The notes under the pieces: generated by a model | The model's database searches: none | Told to the model about the DNA's origin: nothing | What the model saw: only the letters and a program-made list of their open reading frames with translations | Source of the DNA: [Clostridium] celerecrescens 18A | GTDB lineage: Bacteria; Bacillota; Clostridia; Lachnospirales; Lachnospiraceae | NCBI RefSeq assembly: GCF_002797975.1 | Contig: NZ_PGET01000001.1 | Location: forward strand, 4,886,001 to 4,950,000 | DNA length: 64,000 nucleotides | Direction of reading: 5' to 3' | In this document: piece after piece, positions 34,847 through 44,066 of the stretch | Layout: every line of letters begins with the position of its first letter | Numbering within the stretch: position 1 is the first letter of the stretch | Made by a program: the position numbers and the translations under genes

Positions 34847-34894
34847 AAAAGGGATATTGCAAAACTTACCAGGTTAGTCGGGCAATATCCCTTT
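34847..34894. terminator. Bidirectional terminator between tna genes and the LysR gene
   Basis: AAAGGGATATTGC pairs with GCAATATCCCTTT (13 bp) around a 21-base loop. It lies 11 bases after the small-protein stop and ends 9 bases before the convergent regulator's stop. Confidence 0.8.
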
Positions 34895-34903
34895 GTATAT
34901 TTG

Positions 34904-35791
34904 TTAACTGTCTTTTAGAGAAGCCAATCCAAGAAAAATATTTATAAAAGGATTCTCATTGGATCTCTGGTACATGGCAACAAAATTCCCGGGATCAAAA
35001 TCCTTTAAATTAATAGCTTTCACATTCGGTGTTAAATGCTTGGTACATATACTCGGTAAGAATGCCACACCAAGCCCGGATTCTACCATTAATATCTGTG
35101 ATTCCAAGCTGTTTGCATTAATAATATCTTTAATATTAAGACCGGCAGTCATCGTAAATTGTCTTAAAATATCCAGGGAGCAGGGACCTGAATCTTCACT
35201 TAAAGTAATTAACGTACAATCATTAAGTAAATCAGCTGATATGGTATCATACTGAGCAAGGGGATGCTTTTTATTTACAATGATATACATGGTAGAGGGG
35301 AAAACCTGCTTTACTACCGTCTCATCCTGTGATACAAAAGCGGGACTAAACGGAAGAGTGAAGACGATATCTAACTTTCCTGCCTGTAAGTATGTTATAA
35401 GGTCGTTATAACTATACTTGGCAACCAGGACATCAATATCCGGATAAAGGGTTCGAAACTCAGAAACTACCTGCGCTATTAAAATATGCTCATAATGACC
35501 AAAGCCAATTTCTAATACTTTGGGATGCAGCTTAGCCGTCTTTTGGGTTTGGGAGATCATATCATTGTACAGGTCTATTACCTTTAAAGCCTTGTTATAA
35601 AAAACTTCTCCGGCAGATGTAAGCAAAACAGACCTATTATTACGTATTAATAAGACAACTCCCAGTTCTTCTTCGATCGATGCAATCTGGCGGCTCATTG
35701 CTGTTTGCACCATGTGGTGTTCCTGGGCAGCTTTTGTAAAATTTTTATGTTTTACAACTGAGACAAAATAAGATAATTTTCTGATTTCCAT
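34904..35791 (-). CDS. LysR-family transcriptional regulator
   Basis: 295 residues from ATG 35791, the start matching the family's usual MEIRKLSYFVSVVKHKNFT opening; an upstream in-frame ATG at 35842 would add 17 atypical residues. The HTH covers about residues 1-60 (FTKAAQEHHMVQTAMSRQIA), and the effector-binding domain begins at about residue 90 (LEIGFGHYEH). It converges on the tnaA-tnaT genes and is cut off from other genes by a repeat and terminator. I infer control of tryptophan uptake and breakdown, but LysR genes more often diverge from their targets, so this is not certain. Confidence 0.88.
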   Translation of the reverse strand: MEIRKLSYFVSVVKHKNFTKAAQEHHMVQTAMSRQIASIEEELGVVLLIRNNRSVLLTSAGEVFYNKALKVIDLYNDMISQTQKTAKLHPKVLEIGFGHYEHILIAQVVSEFRTLYPDIDVLVAKYSYNDLITYLQAGKLDIVFTLPFSPAFVSQDETVVKQVFPSTMYIIVNKKHPLAQYDTISADLLNDCTLITLSEDSGPCSLDILRQFTMTAGLNIKDIINANSLESQILMVESGLGVAFLPSICTKHLTPNVKAINLKDFDPGNFVAMYQRSNENPFINIFLGLASLKDS

Positions 35792-35945
35792 ATAATCACC
35801 ATATCTTTTCAATGAAATATAATATGCCTGATTGAGATACATTATAAGAAAAACTTATACCATTCCTATTTTAGCAAGATGTCTGAAAAATTGCAACCTT
35901 AAGTCGTAATTTCCTCTCTGTTGGCAGCAATTGCTATGCCAGCTT

Positions 35946-36000
35946 CAGTAGCATTTTCTTGACGCGAAAAAGTCCTGTGCATTCAGGGCATTTTTTTTTC
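35946..36000 (+). repeat. Orphan terminator; copy 2 of the direct repeat flanking the tna cassette
   Basis: CAGTA, TTTTCTTG-CG-GAAAAAGTCCTG, ATTCAGGGC and a T9 run repeat the block at 31551-31602. It is on the plus strand although no plus-strand gene ends here, since the LysR gene runs the other way. This fits a terminator duplicated or displaced when the cassette was inserted. The rest of 35843-36098 holds no gene; 36001-36097 is the leader of the next operon. Confidence 0.8.
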
Positions 36001-36098
36001 TGGATTAATCAGTGCTATTGATTCGCAAACAAGTCCTGTTCTATTCGTGATAAGATAAAACTGTCAGCAAAAACAAAAATTGGAGGAGGAAGAGAAAC

Positions 36099-37262
36099 AT
36101 GAAACGAAAATTTTTAGCGGCTGCAATGGCCCTTGCCTTAACGGCAGGAATGCTTTCCGGATGCGGGAGCTCTACAAGCTCTGCACCGGAGAACAAGGAG
36201 ACCCAGACAACTGCGGCAGCCACTACAGAAGCTGCCAAAGCAGCTGAGACCAAAGCAGAGGAAACTAAAGCAAAGGAGGGGAATGGAACCTTAGTCGGAG
36301 TCGCCATGCCCACCAAGGATTTACAGAGATGGAACCAGGATGGAACTAATATGAAGAAGGAACTGGAAGAAGCCGGCTATAAGGTGGATTTACAGTATGC
36401 CAGCAATGATGTCCAGACCCAGGTATCCCAGGTGGAGAACATGATCTCCAACGGCTGCCAGATATTAGTTATTGCTTCTATTGACGGAAGCTCTTTGGGA
36501 GAGCCTTTAAGCCAGGCCAAAGCCATGGGGATTCCAGTTATTTCCTACGACCGTCTGATCATGAACTCTGATGCGGTTACATATTATGCTACCTTTGATA
36601 ACTATAAAGTCGGACAAAAGCAGGGTGAGTACCTGGTAGAGGCTCTGGATCTAGAGAAAGCAGCAGATCCTAAGAACATAGAGCTGTTTACCGGTGATCC
36701 GGCTGATAACAACTGTAACTTCTTCTTTGGCGGTGCCATGGATGTCCTTAAAAAGTATATTGACAGCGGAAAGCTTGTAGTAAAATCCGGCCAGACTGCT
36801 TTTGAGCAGGTAGCAACCGCTAACTGGGATTCAGAGAAATCCCAGAACCGTATGGATACTATTATCGCAGGTAACTATTCTGACGGAACCGTATTGGACG
36901 CTGTCCTCTGCTCCAACGACTCCACTGCTCTTGGTGTGGAGAATGCCCTGGCTTCTTCCTATACCGGAAAATACCCGGTCATCACCGGTCAGGACTGTGA
37001 TATCGCCAACGTAAAGAACATGCTTCAGGGAAAACAGGCCATGAGTATCTTTAAGGATACCCGTACCCTTGCCTCTCAGGTAGTAAAAATGGTGGATTCT
37101 GTTATGCAGGGCGGAGAAGCTGAGATCAATGATACCAAATCCTATGATAACGGAACCGGAATTATCCCAACTTATCTGTGTGACCCAGTGGTTGTAACGG
37201 TTGATAACTATAAAGATATGTTAATTACTTCCGGATACTACACGGAAGACCAGTTAAAGTAA
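36099..37262 (+). CDS. Sugar ABC transporter substrate-binding lipoprotein (ChvE/XylF-like)
   Basis: 387 residues. The signal is KRKFLAAAMALALTAG with lipobox LSGC (Cys21), followed by a Thr/Ala/Glu/Lys linker of about 40 residues. The fold shows VGVAMPTKDLQRWNQDG, QTQVSQVENMISNGC, ISYDRLIMNSD, TFDNYKVGQKQGEYL and ITGQDCDIANV, matching binding proteins for multiple monosaccharides or xylose. A GGAGGAGGAAGAG site precedes the start. It is the first gene of the ABC operon that the sensor module 26393-30498 probably controls. A stem-loop follows its stop. Confidence 0.9.
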   Translation: MKRKFLAAAMALALTAGMLSGCGSSTSSAPENKETQTTAAATTEAAKAAETKAEETKAKEGNGTLVGVAMPTKDLQRWNQDGTNMKKELEEAGYKVDLQYASNDVQTQVSQVENMISNGCQILVIASIDGSSLGEPLSQAKAMGIPVISYDRLIMNSDAVTYYATFDNYKVGQKQGEYLVEALDLEKAADPKNIELFTGDPADNNCNFFFGGAMDVLKKYIDSGKLVVKSGQTAFEQVATANWDSEKSQNRMDTIIAGNYSDGTVLDAVLCSNDSTALGVENALASSYTGKYPVITGQDCDIANVKNMLQGKQAMSIFKDTRTLASQVVKMVDSVMQGGEAEINDTKSYDNGTGIIPTYLCDPVVVTVDNYKDMLITSGYYTEDQLK

Positions 37263-37282
37263 TAGAAATTATTTTCTTATGG

Positions 37283-37313
37283 GGACGGCTTCTTAAAGAT
37301 ATAGAGGCCGTCC
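37283..37313 (+). terminator. Intercistronic hairpin after the sugar-binding protein gene
   Basis: GGACGGC (37283-37289) pairs with GCCGTCC (37307-37313). It sits 21 bases after the binding-protein stop, the same place as the hairpin at 2705-2742 in the other sugar operon, and lacks a real T run. Likely an mRNA-processing or attenuation stem. Confidence 0.55.
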
Positions 37314-37343
37314 TTAAGAAATGACGGCAAGGGAGGGATATTC

Positions 37344-38882
37344 TTGGCAAAAATACTTTTGGAAATGAAGAGCATAACCAAGACATTTCCAGGCGTTAAG
37401 GCTCTGGATAATGTAAACCTTCAGGTAGAGGAAGGTGAGATCCATGCCCTGGTGGGTGAAAATGGAGCTGGCAAATCTACCTTGATGAACGTGCTCAGTG
37501 GCATTTATCCCTATGGTACCTATGAGGGAGATATTATTTATAACGGTGAGATCTGCAAATTTAACCGTATCAGTGACAGTGAACAAAAGGGAATCGTCAT
37601 CATTCATCAGGAGCTGGCTCTTGTCCCCTATATGACGATTGCAGAAAACATGTATCTGGGAAATGAAAAGGGGAAAAGGTACGCGATCAACTGGAATGAA
37701 ACCTATGGAGAGGCGGACCGGTACTTAAATACAGTAGGACTTATGGAATCTTCCCATACTTTAATTAAGGATATCAGCGTGGGAAAACAGCAGCTGGTGG
37801 AGATTGCAAAGGCACTTGCAAAGAATGCCAGGCTTTTGATCCTGGATGAGCCTACCGCATCCTTAAATGAAGATGATTCCAAAGCGCTTCTGGAGCTTTT
37901 GTTAAAATTCAAATCAGAGGGATTAACCTCTATTATTATTTCTCATAAACTGAATGAAATTGCCTATGTGGCGGATAAGATCACAGTCATCCGCGACGGC
38001 TCAACCATAGAAACACTGGACAGGAAAAAGGATACCATTACCGAGGACCGTATTATCAAAGGCATGGTAGGGCGGGAACTGGTGGACCGTTTTCCCAAAC
38101 GAGATGACGTGAGGATCGGTGAAAAGGCCATGGAGGTGGAGCACTGGAATGCCTGCCATCCTCTGTATTCGGACCGGAAGGTGGTAAATGATGTCTCCTT
38201 TTATGTGAGGAAAGGAGAGGTCGTGGGAATCTGCGGCCTGATGGGCGCCGGAAGAACAGAGCTTGCCATGAGCATTTTCGGAAAGAGCTATGGCGTCAAT
38301 ATCTCTGGGAAGGTCCGTATCAAAGGGCAGGAAGTGGCGTTAAACTCTGTCCGGGAAGCCATACGCCATAAGCTTGCCTATGTCACCGAAGACCGGAAAG
38401 GCAATGGCCTGATCCTTGGAAATCCTATTAAGATCAACACGACCCTTGCAAATATGCAGGCGGTCAGCCGCCGCTCCATTATTGATAAGGATAAGGAGTT
38501 TGCTGTGGCAGAGGATTACCGGGATAAGTTAAAAACCAAGTGTCCCACTGTGGAACAGAATGTAGGGAACTTAAGCGGCGGAAACCAGCAGAAGGTCCTC
38601 CTTTCAAAATGGATGTTTGCAGAGCCGGATATTCTGATTTTAGATGAACCCACCAGAGGGATCGACGTGGGTGCAAAATATGAAATATACTGTATCATCA
38701 ACCGCCTGGCTGCGGAAGGCAAATCTGTCATCATGATATCGTCAGAGCTTCCTGAGGTACTTGGAATGTCCGACCGCATTTATATCATGAATGAGGGCCG
38801 TATGGTGGGAGAGGTCAGTGCGGCCGAGGCGACTCAGGAGAAGATTATGGCCTGTATTTTAAAATCAGATAAAGGAGAGTAG
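37344..38882 (+). CDS. Multiple-monosaccharide ABC transporter ATP-binding protein (MmsA/XylG type)
   Basis: 512 residues with two nucleotide-binding domains. The start is TTG 37344, supported by AGGGAGG at 37331-37337 and by [17 protein letters not shown] directly after. Domain 1 has [30 protein letters not shown] and [11 protein letters not shown]. Domain 2 has [18 protein letters not shown] and [14 protein letters not shown]. The 12-residue insertion in domain 1 ([17 protein letters not shown]) is typical of the xylose and multiple-sugar subgroup. It energises uptake through the permease 3 bases downstream. Confidence 0.93.
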   Translation: MAKILLEMKSITKTFPGVKALDNVNLQVEEGEIHALVGENGAGKSTLMNVLSGIYPYGTYEGDIIYNGEICKFNRISDSEQKGIVIIHQELALVPYMTIAENMYLGNEKGKRYAINWNETYGEADRYLNTVGLMESSHTLIKDISVGKQQLVEIAKALAKNARLLILDEPTASLNEDDSKALLELLLKFKSEGLTSIIISHKLNEIAYVADKITVIRDGSTIETLDRKKDTITEDRIIKGMVGRELVDRFPKRDDVRIGEKAMEVEHWNACHPLYSDRKVVNDVSFYVRKGEVVGICGLMGAGRTELAMSIFGKSYGVNISGKVRIKGQEVALNSVREAIRHKLAYVTEDRKGNGLILGNPIKINTTLANMQAVSRRSIIDKDKEFAVAEDYRDKLKTKCPTVEQNVGNLSGGNQQKVLLSKWMFAEPDILILDEPTRGIDVGAKYEIYCIINRLAAEGKSVIMISSELPEVLGMSDRIYIMNEGRMVGEVSAAEATQEKIMACILKSDKGE

Positions 38883-38885
38883 AAG

Positions 38886-40061
38886 ATGGAGAATAAGATG
38901 AAATTATCTGAGGGATTAAAAAAATATACGATGGTGATCGTTCTGGCCGTTGTAATCTTTCTTTTCACGGTCAACACCGGAGGTAAGATGCTCCTGCCCC
39001 AGAATGTGAACAACTTGATTGCCCAAAACGCCTATGTATTTATTCTGGCAACCGGTATGCTTTTTTGCATTCTTACGGGAGGTAACATTGACTTATCCGT
39101 AGGCTCTGTGGTCTGTTTTGTAGGAGCAGTAGGCGGAAGCATGATGATCACCATGGGGATCAACCCCTATCTGACACTGCTTGCAATGCTGATCATCGGT
39201 ATGCTGGTAGGAGCATGGCAGGGCTTCTGGATCGCCTATGTACGGATCCCTCCCTTTATCGTAACTCTGGCCGGCATGCTCATGTTCCGTGGGTTATCTA
39301 ATGTGGTTTTGCAGGGAATGACCTTGTCCCCCATTCCGGATCCGTTTTTAAATCTGTTTAATACCTATGTTCCGGATCTGTTCGGGATGCAGGGCTTTAA
39401 CCTGACCTGTTTTTTAGTGGGAATCATTGCCTGCATGGTTTTTGTGACACTGGAACTTTTAAACCGCAGAAGAAAGCTTCAAAAGGGATACCGGGTGGAT
39501 CCAATTGGAGGAATGGCAATCAAGATGGCTCTCATCGGTTTTGTGGTCCTGTTTGTTATGTATAAGCTGGCTAGATATAAAGGCATTCCCAATGCCCTGA
39601 TCTGGGTGACTGCGATCATCGGGATTTACAGCTATATTTCTTCCAAAACCACCACGGGTCGGTATTTTTACGCTGTGGGCGGAAATGAGAAGGCTACCAG
39701 GCTGTCTGGTATTGATACCAATAAGGTGTATTTCCTCGCTTATTTAAATATGGGACTGCTGGCAGCAGTTGCAGGCATGGTGACGGTTGCCCGCTTAAAT
39801 TCCGCCAATCCAACAGCAGGAAACAGCTATGAAATGGATGCCATTGGTGCCTGCTTTATCGGAGGCGCCTCCGCATACGGCGGTACCGGAACTGTACCGG
39901 GAGTAATCGTGGGTGCAACCCTGATGGGTGTGCTTAACTTAGGCATGAGCATCATGGGTGTGGACCAGAACCTTCAGAAGGTGGTAAAGGGTGCGGTTCT
40001 TATGGCAGCGGTTATTTTTGATGTGGTAAGCAAGAGAAAGTCATTTATCGTTAAGCAGTAA
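38886..40061 (+). CDS. Multiple-monosaccharide ABC transporter permease (MmsB/XylH type)
   Basis: 391 residues with about ten membrane segments. GGNIDLSVGSVVCFVGA is the conserved loop. The protein is longer than RbsC because of an insert of about 60 residues around LELLNRRRKLQKGY, which is typical of the XylH/MmsB subgroup. IGGASAYGGTGTVPG near the C-terminus is the coupling region. It starts 3 bases after the ATPase stop with AAAGGAGAG as ribosome site. It is the last gene of this operon, with a candidate terminator at 40134-40175. Confidence 0.92.
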   Translation: MENKMKLSEGLKKYTMVIVLAVVIFLFTVNTGGKMLLPQNVNNLIAQNAYVFILATGMLFCILTGGNIDLSVGSVVCFVGAVGGSMMITMGINPYLTLLAMLIIGMLVGAWQGFWIAYVRIPPFIVTLAGMLMFRGLSNVVLQGMTLSPIPDPFLNLFNTYVPDLFGMQGFNLTCFLVGIIACMVFVTLELLNRRRKLQKGYRVDPIGGMAIKMALIGFVVLFVMYKLARYKGIPNALIWVTAIIGIYSYISSKTTTGRYFYAVGGNEKATRLSGIDTNKVYFLAYLNMGLLAAVAGMVTVARLNSANPTAGNSYEMDAIGACFIGGASAYGGTGTVPGVIVGATLMGVLNLGMSIMGVDQNLQKVVKGAVLMAAVIFDVVSKRKSFIVKQ

Positions 40062-40133
40062 ATGAAAAGAATTTCTCCAGAATCATAAAATTGTTGGTGA
40101 GTTTTGGAATATAAATCCATAAAGAGTAATAGG

Positions 40134-40175
40134 ATGCTGTTTTCTTGTACAGATGTATGAGAGGCAGCATTTTTT
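40134..40175 (+). terminator. Candidate terminator after the second sugar ABC operon
   Basis: ATGCTG pairs with CAGCAT around a loop that can itself pair (TACA with TGTA), followed by TTTTT. The 303-base gap 40062-40365 otherwise shows no gene. A TAGAAT hexamer at about 40267 inside an imperfect CTTGT...ACAAG palindrome may belong to the promoter of the next operon. Confidence 0.45.
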
Positions 40176-40365
40176 ATCTTCAATAAAAGACTTTTTTCTC
40201 CTGTGAATGAGCGGCTTATTTTAATAAAAATCCCCCTATATATAGAAATCTGGTCGAACTTGTGGTAGAATGCTACAAGTAAAAGAATGTTTTTAAAAGA
40301 TAAATACCTTAGAGGTATACGATTATGTCAAAAAAATAGACAGAAAGTGGAAAGGAACGTAAATT

Positions 40366-40920
40366 ATGGGAAAGATAAAGGTATCAACATGCGGAATAGA
40401 AGGACTTTTTGTCATTGAGCCTGCGGTATTTCACGATACCAGAGGATATTTCATGGAAACCTATAATCAGAATGATTTTAAAGAAGCCGGACTTGACATG
40501 GTTTTTGTACAGGACAACCAGTCCATGTCTACAAAAGGCGTACTGCGGGGGCTTCATTTCCAGAAGCAGTTCCCTCAGGGAAAGCTGGTACGGGTCGTAA
40601 GAGGAAAAGTATTTGATGTTGCGGTGGATCTGCGTTCCGCTTCTGAAACTTATGGTAAATGGTTCGGAGTGGAGCTGTCTGCAGAAAACAAAAAGCAGTT
40701 CTACATTCCGGAAGGCTTTGCCCATGGATTTTTAGTTTTATCCGATGAGGCAGAATTCGCATATAAATGTACCGATTTCTATCACCCGGGTGATGAAGGC
40801 GGTATTTTATGGAGTGACCCGTCAATTGGCATTGACTGGCCGATTGAGGAAGGTATGGAGCTGATCATCTCTGAGAAGGATCAGAAATGGAGCGGCATCC
40901 GGGATACCTTCAAATTTTAG
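40366..40920 (+). CDS. rfbC: dTDP-4-dehydrorhamnose 3,5-epimerase
   Basis: 184 residues, the usual length. RmlC marks are VIEPAVFHDTRGYFMETYN, FVQDNQSMSTKGVLRGLHFQ with the catalytic His, GKLVRVVRGKVFDVAVDLR, FYIPEGFAHGFLVLSD and YKCTDFYHPGDEGGI, and the catalytic Tyr/Asp region is intact. It epimerises dTDP-4-keto-6-deoxyglucose on the way to dTDP-L-rhamnose. The RmlA, RmlB and RmlD genes are not in the window. It opens the second glycan cluster and precedes the ABC exporter by 15 bases. An AAAGGAACG ribosome site is present. Confidence 0.95.
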   Translation: MGKIKVSTCGIEGLFVIEPAVFHDTRGYFMETYNQNDFKEAGLDMVFVQDNQSMSTKGVLRGLHFQKQFPQGKLVRVVRGKVFDVAVDLRSASETYGKWFGVELSAENKKQFYIPEGFAHGFLVLSDEAEFAYKCTDFYHPGDEGGILWSDPSIGIDWPIEEGMELIISEKDQKWSGIRDTFKF

Positions 40921-40935
40921 TGAGAGGAGAAAACC

Positions 40936-41748
40936 ATGAATTATCTGGTTTCCTTAATAAAAGAAATTATTGCAAAGAGAAAGCTTATTCTGGATCTTTC
41001 AAAGGCGGATTTTAAAAAACGGTTTGTAGGCTCCTATTTCGGGATTGCCTGGATGTTTTTGCAGCCTATGGCAACCGTGCTGGTATACTTTTTCGTATTC
41101 CAGATGGGCTTTAAAAGCGTACCTCCGGTCCCGGATTACCCTTACGTGCTCTGGCTGATACCTGGCATTGTGCCATGGTTTTATTTCAGTGAGGTACTGA
41201 ATATGGGAACGGGCTGTCTTCAGGAATATAATTATCTGGTGAAAAAGGTGGTGTTCCGGGTAGAGATCCTTCCGGTCATCAAGATGATTTCCTGCCTGAT
41301 GGTACATGGTATATTTGCAATCATCATGATCCTGGTATTTTTCTGTTACGGCTTCCTTCCAATGGCAAGCTGGATCCAGATCCTGTATTATTCCTTTGCA
41401 AGCTCCATGCTGTCACTGGCTATTGCGTATTTTACCAGTGCCATTCATGTATTTTTCAAGGATATGGCTCAGATCATAGGAATCTGCCTGCAGTTTGGCA
41501 TGTGGATGGTGCCGATTATGTGGGCACCTGAGATGTTTCCGGCAATTCCATCCTGGCTGCCGGTACTGCTTAAGCTAAATCCTTTCTATTATATCGTAGC
41601 CGGATACCGTGACAGCATGCTGACCGGAAACTGGCTGACAGAACGGCCGACCCTGGGACTATATTTCTGGACAGTGACCATAGTCCTGATGCTTTTAGGG
41701 CTGAAAGTATTTAAAAAACTGCGCCCACACTTTTCTGATGTACTATAA
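40936..41748 (+). CDS. ABC-2 type polysaccharide export permease (Wzm/TagG-like)
   Basis: 270 residues with six membrane segments. KADFKKRFVGSYFGIAWMFLQP near the N-terminus and the LKLNPFYYIVAGYRDSML segment near the C-terminus are hallmarks of the Wzm/TagG/RfbA export permeases. It works with the Wzt ATPase at 41930 to export a completed lipid-linked polymer. A family A structured element lies between the two genes, an unusual place since wzm and wzt are normally adjacent or overlapping. Confidence 0.93.
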   Translation: MNYLVSLIKEIIAKRKLILDLSKADFKKRFVGSYFGIAWMFLQPMATVLVYFFVFQMGFKSVPPVPDYPYVLWLIPGIVPWFYFSEVLNMGTGCLQEYNYLVKKVVFRVEILPVIKMISCLMVHGIFAIIMILVFFCYGFLPMASWIQILYYSFASSMLSLAIAYFTSAIHVFFKDMAQIIGICLQFGMWMVPIMWAPEMFPAIPSWLPVLLKLNPFYYIVAGYRDSMLTGNWLTERPTLGLYFWTVTIVLMLLGLKVFKKLRPHFSDVL

Positions 41749-41895
41749 CCTTCACGAAAGCAATGAGTAGTGCGAAATATGGCAGAAAAAGATTTCGTTG
41801 TGCCTGCACATAAGAATATCTTTTCCTGACATATTTCATAGGGCGAATGCCCGTGAGCTTGCGAAACTGAAAGTTTCGCAAGCTGCACTACGGAC
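41744..41895 (+). repeat. Structured dispersed element, family A copy 1, in the wzt leader
   Basis: A TATAAC hexamer (41744-41749) lies 5 bases before CGAAAGCAATGAG. Predicted stems are P1 GTAGTGC/GCACTAC (41767-41773 with 41885-41891), P2 long and imperfect from GAAATATG (41774-41781) to CATATTTC (41830-41837), P3 GGGC-GAAT-GCCC (41841-41852) with a GNRA-like loop, and P4 GCTTGCGAAACT/AGTTTCGCAAGC (41857-41883). CGGAC closes the element. Wzt starts 35 bases downstream. Confidence 0.8.
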
Positions 41896-41929
41896 CTGTG
41901 GGATAATTTTATGTAACATGGAGGATTCA

Positions 41930-43273
41930 ATGTCCGTAGAATGGAACAACAAAGCAATATCTGTTAATAACGTAACAAAAATCTACAAACTGTACGATAA
42001 GCCCTCCGACCGATTAAAGGAGGCTTTAAGCATAACCCACAAAAACTATCACAAAGATTTCTATGCCCTAAACGGCATTTCTTTTGATGTAGAAAAAGGA
42101 CAAACCGTAGGAATCATCGGAACCAATGGATCAGGCAAGTCCACCATACTAAAGATCATAACCGGAGTCCTCACCCCCACCTCAGGCAGTTTAGAGGTAA
42201 ACGGTGTGATTTCTGCTCTTTTAGAGCTGGGGGCCGGATTTAATATGGATTATACCGGAATCGAAAACATTTACATGAATGGCACCATGATGGGCTTCTC
42301 CAAAAAAGAAATGGATGGAAAGCTTCAGGACATCTTAGACTTCGCAGACATCGGTGACTTCGTTTATCAGCCGGTAAAAACCTACTCAAGCGGTATGTTC
42401 GTTCGTCTGGCGTTTGCGCTGGCGATCAACGTGGAGCCTGAAATCCTGATCGTTGACGAGGCCTTGTCCGTTGGAGACGTGTTTTTCCAGGCCAAATGCT
42501 ACCGCCGAATGGAAGATATCCGCCAGAATGGAACCACGATATTAATGGTCACTCATGATATGGGTGCAATTATCAAATATTGTGACCGCGTAGTTGTATT
42601 AAACAAAGGCAACTTTATCGCCGAAGGAGAGCCCGGAAAGATGGTGGATCTCTATAAAAAGATCCTGGCAAATCAAATGGACGACCTTGGAGAAGAACTG
42701 GAAGAAATAAGAAGCGGTATATTAAACGATTTTTCCGGAGACCAGGCAGTTCTGGCACAGTCCAAAAACTCCCGCCAGGAAGGCTTAATGAAGGAAAAAC
42801 TGACGATCAACCCAACCCGTACCGAATACGGCGATAAGAGAGCGGAGATCGTGGATTTCGGACTTCTGGATGAAAGAGGAAATGTTACCAACCTCCTTCT
42901 TAAAGGAGAACGCTTTACCATTAAAGAGCGTATCCATTTCCATACCAAAATCGAGACACCCATCTTTACCTACACCATCAAAGATAAACGGGGAGCCGAT
43001 TTAACCGGCACCAACACCATGTACGAGGCCTCTGATGTGCAGGCCGTGGGAAAAGGCGATGAATATGAGGTGGAATTTAACCAGAAAATGACCCTTCAGG
43101 GAGGGGAGTATCTTCTTTCCATGAGCTGCACCGGATTTGAAAACGGAGAGCATGTGGTTTACCACCGCCTGTATGACATCGCAAATATTACGGTCATTTC
43201 CAATAAGAATACAGTAGGTATTTATGATATGGAACCGGAAGTAAGCGTAAAGCTTCACCGGGCAGGAGAATGA
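41930..43273 (+). CDS. Polysaccharide export ABC ATPase with C-terminal carbohydrate-binding domain (Wzt-like)
   Basis: 447 residues from ATG 41930 (GGAGG 6 bases before); the upstream in-frame codons lie inside the family A element and are unlikely to be translated. Walker A is GTNGSGKSTI, signature YSSGMFVRL, Walker B EILIVDEALSVGD. The N-terminal extension KIYKLYDKPSDRLKEAL is typical of TagH/Wzt. From about residue 285 a beta-rich C-terminal domain (RAEIVDFGLLDERG, YDMEPEVSVKLH) matches Wzt-C, which in Gram-negatives recognises the terminal modification of the finished chain. This suggests length- or cap-dependent export. Confidence 0.92.
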   Translation: MSVEWNNKAISVNNVTKIYKLYDKPSDRLKEALSITHKNYHKDFYALNGISFDVEKGQTVGIIGTNGSGKSTILKIITGVLTPTSGSLEVNGVISALLELGAGFNMDYTGIENIYMNGTMMGFSKKEMDGKLQDILDFADIGDFVYQPVKTYSSGMFVRLAFALAINVEPEILIVDEALSVGDVFFQAKCYRRMEDIRQNGTTILMVTHDMGAIIKYCDRVVVLNKGNFIAEGEPGKMVDLYKKILANQMDDLGEELEEIRSGILNDFSGDQAVLAQSKNSRQEGLMKEKLTINPTRTEYGDKRAEIVDFGLLDERGNVTNLLLKGERFTIKERIHFHTKIETPIFTYTIKDKRGADLTGTNTMYEASDVQAVGKGDEYEVEFNQKMTLQGGEYLLSMSCTGFENGEHVVYHRLYDIANITVISNKNTVGIYDMEPEVSVKLHRAGE

Positions 43274-43286
43274 GGAGGAAACGTCC

Positions 43287-44066
43287 ATGAATGATTTAAG
43301 CCCTGAACTTAAGAAGCTGTTTTTAAAATATGATGGAGATACGAAAAAGCTGCTGCAGGAGAATCCAAACCTGGATTACCTCTATGCATTGTCAGATATA
43401 CGCGAGAACCTTCTGGAGTGGTATGAATTTGATGAGGAGAGCTCTCTGCTTCAGGTAGGGTCTGATTACGGCGCCCTGACCGGCTTATACAGCAGGCGGG
43501 TCAAAGAGGTAACCGTCCTTGACCCTGACAGTAATAATCTGTCATTTAATCGTTTGCGCAATGAAAAACAGGGAAACATCCGATATATAACCGGAGATTT
43601 AGACACCTTTGAAGAGGATGGCTTTAACTATGTGGTGATGGTGGGCTCCTTAAGGCCGCCATATGACAAACACATAAGAAAAGCAAAATCCCTTTTAAAG
43701 CCGGAAGGAAAGCTGATCCTTTCCGTATGCAACCGCCTGGGACTTAAATATCAGGCCGGTGCGGTTCCTGATCAGGACCGGCTTTCAAGGGCAGAGGTCC
43801 TGGAGCTTTTGTGCGGAGAGGACGGAGGATCGGGTAATGCCGAATTCCATTATCCCATGCCCGACTACCGGCTGCCCATCACCCTGTATTCCGATCAATA
43901 TCTGCCAGGTAAGGGAGATTTAACTCACGCCATTCTGGCCTATGATTATCCGAAATATCTGAAGTTTGATTTAGGAAAGATGTTCGACGAGGTATGTGAG
44001 GGAAAGCAGTTTGAGACATTTGCCAATTCATTTTTAACCATTTGGAGCCGTCATGAAGAAAATTAA
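43287..44066 (+). CDS. Class I SAM-dependent methyltransferase
   Basis: 259 residues. The SAM-binding motif I region is SSLLQVGSDYGALTGLYSRR, with VTVLDPDSNNL as the acidic ribose-binding strand, ITGDLDTF as motif II and YVVMVGSLRP as motif IV. The G-x-G loop reads GSDYG, slightly degenerate. It lies 13 bases after wzt and overlaps the next gene by 14 bases. Given the Wzt C-terminal domain, methylation of the chain end as an export signal is a plausible role. That is inference; the substrate is unknown. Confidence 0.82.
   Translation: MNDLSPELKKLFLKYDGDTKKLLQENPNLDYLYALSDIRENLLEWYEFDEESSLLQVGSDYGALTGLYSRRVKEVTVLDPDSNNLSFNRLRNEKQGNIRYITGDLDTFEEDGFNYVVMVGSLRPPYDKHIRKAKSLLKPEGKLILSVCNRLGLKYQAGAVPDQDRLSRAEVLELLCGEDGGSGNAEFHYPMPDYRLPITLYSDQYLPGKGDLTHAILAYDYPKYLKFDLGKMFDEVCEGKQFETFANSFLTIWSRHEEN

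Noticed and set aside
41744..41895. Family A copies as simple Rho-independent terminators of the preceding genes.
   Set aside because: The stems lack T runs, conserved ends lie outside the stems, and a promoter-like hexamer stands at a fixed distance before each copy, so termination alone does not explain them.
41798..41929. N-terminal extension of Wzt by 44 residues.
   Set aside because: The extension translates the family A element (P2 to P1') and its composition is unlike any protein domain; GGAGG sits just before ATG 41930.
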